A stretch of DNA of 8,900 nt from NCBI GenBank assembly GCA_024644775.1, contig JAHEHB010000220.1, positions 1-8,900 of the forward strand. The letters run 5' to 3'. How positions within the stretch are numbered: position 1 is the stretch's first letter; the number at the start of each line of letters is the position of its first letter. Shown here in pieces: positions 7,029 to 8,900 of this stretch. The notes beneath the pieces are model-generated. The model ran no database searches. It saw only the letters and a program-made list of their open reading frames with translations, and had not been told where the DNA came from. This DNA comes from Deltaproteobacteria bacterium (GTDB lineage: Bacteria; Desulfobacterota; Desulfobacteria; Desulfobacterales; SURF-15). Position numbers and translations under genes: made by a program.

Positions 7029-8151
7029 GAAACCTCCTACTGCTGAAATTTTCAAACCCCTCCGGCGGAATACCCTCTAAAATCCAAGGCGAAATTTTTG
7101 TGGCATGAAGGGCTGCCAAAGAAACCCCGCTGTGTAAAGTAATGGTAAAGGCGCCCGGGAAAGATTCCGATTCCTGATAAATCGGCATGGCATCCGGTGT
7201 CATGACTCTCAATGCCGCCCAACTGCGAACGATTCTCAGGTTGGCGAGGATTGGAAACGCCTTGACCGCGTTATTTGCAATATATTGAATGACATCCGAT
7301 GTAATACAGGTATCAAATCCCATCTCTTCCTGTGAAAAGCCCAACTGGAAGCTTCCTTCGGCGGTCTGTCGGACCTGGTGTGACGGAATTTTAAGCAGCG
7401 GGCGAGTCCGCTCGGTAATCAAAAGCTGACCTTTTTGAGGGCGTACAGGGATGTCCATCCCTACCAGGGGCGCCAATCGCCCGTTGCCGTTTCCGGCGGC
7501 AAGAACAATTTTCGGTGCTGAAAAAGAACCCGCGGGGGTTTGAACGACGTACGCCTTTCCAGAGGATTCGATGTGAAAGACCGGGTGATCCGGATAGTAA
7601 AGACCGCCATACCGCTTGAAACCCGCATGCAGCGCACGAAGCAACGCCAGCGGATATACATGGCCGTCATACGGCGAATAGGAGGCGCCGATAACTGCAG
7701 CTCCCAGCTTTATTTCCGGCAGCAATTCCTGGATTTCATTGTGGTCCAACATCTTACATTCATATGGCTCAGGCGCCGCTTCCCGGCGGACCTGTTCGAT
7801 GATGTCGCTGCGTTTTTCAAACTCTGTTTCGCTGAAGCAAAAAACGAGTCCGCCCTGTTTTTGATAGGATACATCGATACCGGTTTCATCATACAGTTTT
7901 TCTGCAAACCCGGGCCATACTCGCGTGGCCTCAAAGGCCCATTCTTGGTAGCGTCGCATGCCCTGGCCTTTACCCTGATACCAGACCAGCCCGAAATTTC
8001 CCCTGGCCGCACGGAAAGCATTATCCCCCTCATCGAGCATCACCACGCCGGCGCCCTTTTCGGCTATCCCCAAAGCCACAGCCGAACCGACCATCCCGCC
8101 GCCAATGACAATAACATCTGCTGTTTCAATCACATTTTCCATTTGAATCAA
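7009..8151 (-). CDS. DadA/DAO-family FAD oxidase, catalytic subunit (opine oxidase/D-hydroxyproline dehydrogenase beta type)
   Basis: This is the predicted catalytic subunit, which oxidises a C-N bond in an amino acid or secondary amine (opine, D-hydroxyproline, glycine or similar) using FAD. The 380 residues fit the DAO fold (usual range 370-420). Visible motifs are ADVIVIGGGMVGSAVALGIA (11-30) for FAD binding, an acidic pair at the end of the second strand (Asp40-Glu41), the GNFGLVWYQGKG block (51-62) typical of opine oxidase and HcnC-like proteins, and a C-terminal W-A-A-L-R-x-M-T-P-D and HSGVSLA flavin-contact region. The TTG start at 8151 has TAAGGA (8166-8161) about nine bases upstream; an in-frame ATG at 8142 is the alternative, giving 377 residues, but its spacing of 18 is long. 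It is the first gene of the three-gene operon. The specific substrate cannot be assigned. Confidence 0.92.
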   Translation of the reverse strand: MIQMENVIETADVIVIGGGMVGSAVALGIAEKGAGVVMLDEGDNAFRAARGNFGLVWYQGKGQGMRRYQEWAFEATRVWPGFAEKLYDETGIDVSYQKQGGLVFCFSETEFEKRSDIIEQVRREAAPEPYECKMLDHNEIQELLPEIKLGAAVIGASYSPYDGHVYPLALLRALHAGFKRYGGLYYPDHPVFHIESSGKAYVVQTPAGSFSAPKIVLAAGNGNGRLAPLVGMDIPVRPQKGQLLITERTRPLLKIPSHQVRQTAEGSFQLGFSQEEMGFDTCITSDVIQYIANNAVKAFPILANLRIVRSWAALRVMTPDAMPIYQESESFPGAFTITLHSGVSLAALHATKISPWILEGIPPEGFENFSSRRFHVQTTS

Positions 8152-8283
8152 TCGAATGAATCCTTAATTGACTGCGGTGTCGGGAAGTTTTTCTCTCAAC
8201 AACCTGGAAATCGCGGAATGAATAATGGGCAGCGTAACCGTGCACTGTCTGAATGCATTAAGGATCGTTTAGAAAGAGCTGAC

Positions 8284-8541
8284 TCAATCCGGCTTGTTGG
8301 CGCAACGCTGTAATTTAGTAACAAGCTCTTTTTTCAAAAGATTGCCTGCTCTTTCTTTACGAGCCCTTATAAATGAGTTTGCACGGTGTAGTCGCCGATT
8401 ATTCATGGAGCGATGGTGTCTAAATAACACCCCGACCCCTGAATTGACTGAACTTGAAATATCAGACTCAATTTTTTCCATATCACGGAGTCTGTCTGAA
8501 ATAAATGGGTAATCTTCTTTTGTTTTTTCCACCGATATCAC
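8284..8541 (-). CDS. Doubtful 85-codon hypothetical ORF
   Basis: The frame starts at GTG 8541-8539 and stops at 8286-8284. The first third is acidic (KTKEDYPFISDRLRDMEKIE) and the rest is rich in Arg and Lys, with an internal ATG that would give a 40-residue basic peptide. I recognise no family. The upstream sequence GAAGAA is a weak ribosome binding site at best. The frame runs through the inverted repeats of this spacer, which suggests repeat DNA rather than a protein gene. It is listed for completeness only. Confidence 0.15.
   Translation of the reverse strand: MISVEKTKEDYPFISDRLRDMEKIESDISSSVNSGVGVLFRHHRSMNNRRLHRANSFIRARKERAGNLLKKELVTKLQRCANKPD
8292..8334 (+). terminator. Possible + strand stem-loop followed by a T-run
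   Basis: GCTTGTT (8292-8298) and AACAAGC (8320-8326) are exact complements and are followed by TCTTTTTT (8327-8334). A smaller GCG-CAA-CGC stem lies in the loop. The shape resembles an intrinsic terminator on the + strand, but the loop is long, the stem is AT-rich, and no + strand gene ends here except a doubtful 31-codon frame. A competing pair AAAGAGCT/AGCTCTTT (8273-8280, 8324-8331) uses the same bases. Confidence 0.25.
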
Positions 8542-8618
8542 TTCTTCTTCAATATCTTTTTAAGATGAGACATTGCTTTTTCAAGCGGGTAAATCAAAAA
8601 TGGTGAATTGTGTATCGG

Positions 8619-8900
8619 CTATTTCTTTGATAAAATTTTTTTGACAGCCGGTCCAATAAACGGCGCCAAAACAATGAGTATCGTCAGGGTCATAATCGCC
8701 AGCGTTAGGGGTCTTTCCCACAAAAAGCGCATCGACCCATCATATATTGTGAGTGATCGTCTCAAATTGTCTTCCATCAATCCGCCGAGAATGAATCCGA
8801 GCAACAGCGGCGCCATAGGATAACCGAGAAGTCGCATGATCAGGGCGCAAACGGCAATGAGGATCATCATATAAATATCAAATGTATTGAAGGTAACCAG
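8619..8900 (-). CDS. tctA: Second TctA-family transporter subunit, C-terminal part only
   Basis: The reading frame enters from the right edge of the window and ends with TAG at 8621-8619, giving the last 93 residues. They contain the TctA C-terminal signature: two hydrophobic segments around the GYPMAPLLLGFILGGLMEDNLRRSLTIYDGS block, then RPLTLAIM and a final membrane segment with a short basic tail. The Gly-Tyr-Pro-x-Ala-Pro and Glu-x-Asn-Leu-Arg-Arg parts are close to consensus. It differs clearly from the C-terminus of the tctA at 1792-3258 (KYPLSGVVLGLVLGPMAEE), so it belongs to a different TTT system. It is transcribed toward the oxidase operon 467 bp downstream. Its tctC and tctB partners, if any, would lie outside the window. 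Confidence 0.88.
   Translation of the reverse strand: MVTFNTFDIYMMILIAVCALIMRLLGYPMAPLLLGFILGGLMEDNLRRSLTIYDGSMRFLWERPLTLAIMTLTILIVLAPFIGPAVKKILSKK

Larger units (their letters stand above)
8152..8618. other. 467-bp intergenic region without a confident gene
   Basis: This region separates the second tctA from the oxidase operon and looks AT-richer than the flanking genes. Inverted repeats are CAGACTC/GAGTCTG (8463-8469, 8488-8494), GGTGT/ACACC (8415-8419, 8427-8431) and GCTTGTT/AACAAGC (8292-8298, 8320-8326). On the minus strand a GTG-started frame of 85 codons (8541-8284) is open but has no good ribosome binding site and no recognisable domain. On the plus strand a 31-codon frame starts with ATG at 8218. 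The phrase TCAATTCAGGGGTCGGGGTG (minus strand, near 8446-8427) resembles short sequences I associate with REP-like elements near REP-associated transposases, but this is from memory. I could not pick out a strong promoter for the oxidase operon. Confidence 0.5.

Noticed and set aside
5347..8151. Assignment of the three-gene operon as hydrogen cyanide synthase HcnABC
   Set aside because: The subunit types match, but opine oxidases, D-hydroxyproline and proline dehydrogenases share the same architecture, and the gene order here (catalytic subunit first) differs from hcnABC. Nothing visible favours glycine as substrate.
7540..8313. Long + strand open frame of 257 codons
   Set aside because: Most of it lies antisense to the clear DAO-family oxidase gene and it shows no domain. 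Only its last ~31 codons (from ATG 8218) lie in non-coding DNA, and these are too short to support a gene.
8284..8720. Integron attC-like pieces (TAACAAGC near 8319 and GCGTTAGG near 8702)
   Set aside because: The two pieces are nearly 400 bases apart, the second lies inside the tctA coding region, and no paired inner boxes or integrase gene are present.
1..8900. CRISPR array, tRNA or rRNA genes, phage or toxin-antitoxin modules
   Set aside because: No regularly spaced repeats, no cloverleaf-like or rRNA-like sequence, and no paired small ORFs with recognisable domains were seen on either strand.

Overview
The window looks like a catabolic or accessory segment of a Gram-negative bacterial chromosome. 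The Gram-negative reading rests on a periplasmic solute-binding protein with a Sec signal peptide and on tripartite tricarboxylate transporters (TTT). The organism cannot be named from this sequence. Moderate GC, the many TTT parts and the style of the intergenic repeats would fit a proteobacterium, perhaps of the Desulfobacterota type, but that is only an impression.

Region 1 (about 1-3258, + strand) is a complete TTT operon in the order tctC (binding protein), tctB (small membrane subunit), tctA (large membrane subunit). A good sigma-70-like promoter lies at 48-76. A striking 16-bp perfect inverted repeat sits between tctC and tctB, where expression of the abundant binding protein could be uncoupled from that of the membrane subunits. 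Region 2 (3259-5233, + strand) has a 256-bp spacer with short direct and inverted repeats, followed by a gamma-glutamyltransferase-family Ntn hydrolase with no signal peptide, probably cytoplasmic.

Region 3 (about 5250-5345) is a scar between two converging operons. A start codon with a near-perfect ribosome binding site follows the gamma-glutamyltransferase on the + strand but is stopped after nine codons. From the other side, the minus-strand operon runs into the first ~22 codons of another FAD-dependent oxidoreductase, which is then cut off. Both broken genes end at about the same point, as one deletion across a convergent gene pair (or an assembly join) would produce.

Region 4 (5347-8151, minus strand) is a tightly overlapping three-gene operon: a DadA/DAO-like FAD oxidase subunit, a small [2Fe-2S] subunit, and an FAD oxidoreductase with a C-terminal BFD-type [2Fe-2S] domain. 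This is the architecture of opine oxidase, D-hydroxyproline dehydrogenase and HcnABC-type amine/amino-acid dehydrogenases. Region 5 (8152-8618) is a 467-bp low-complexity spacer with inverted repeats and no convincing gene. Region 6 (8619-8900, minus strand) is the C-terminus of a second, different TctA that continues beyond the window.

A working model, which is inference: TTT carriers import an N-substituted or gamma-glutamyl amino-acid-like compound, the gamma-glutamyltransferase homologue hydrolyses an amide bond, and the three-subunit flavo-iron-sulfur dehydrogenase oxidises the released secondary amine or D-amino acid and feeds electrons to the respiratory chain. No transcription regulator is visible.
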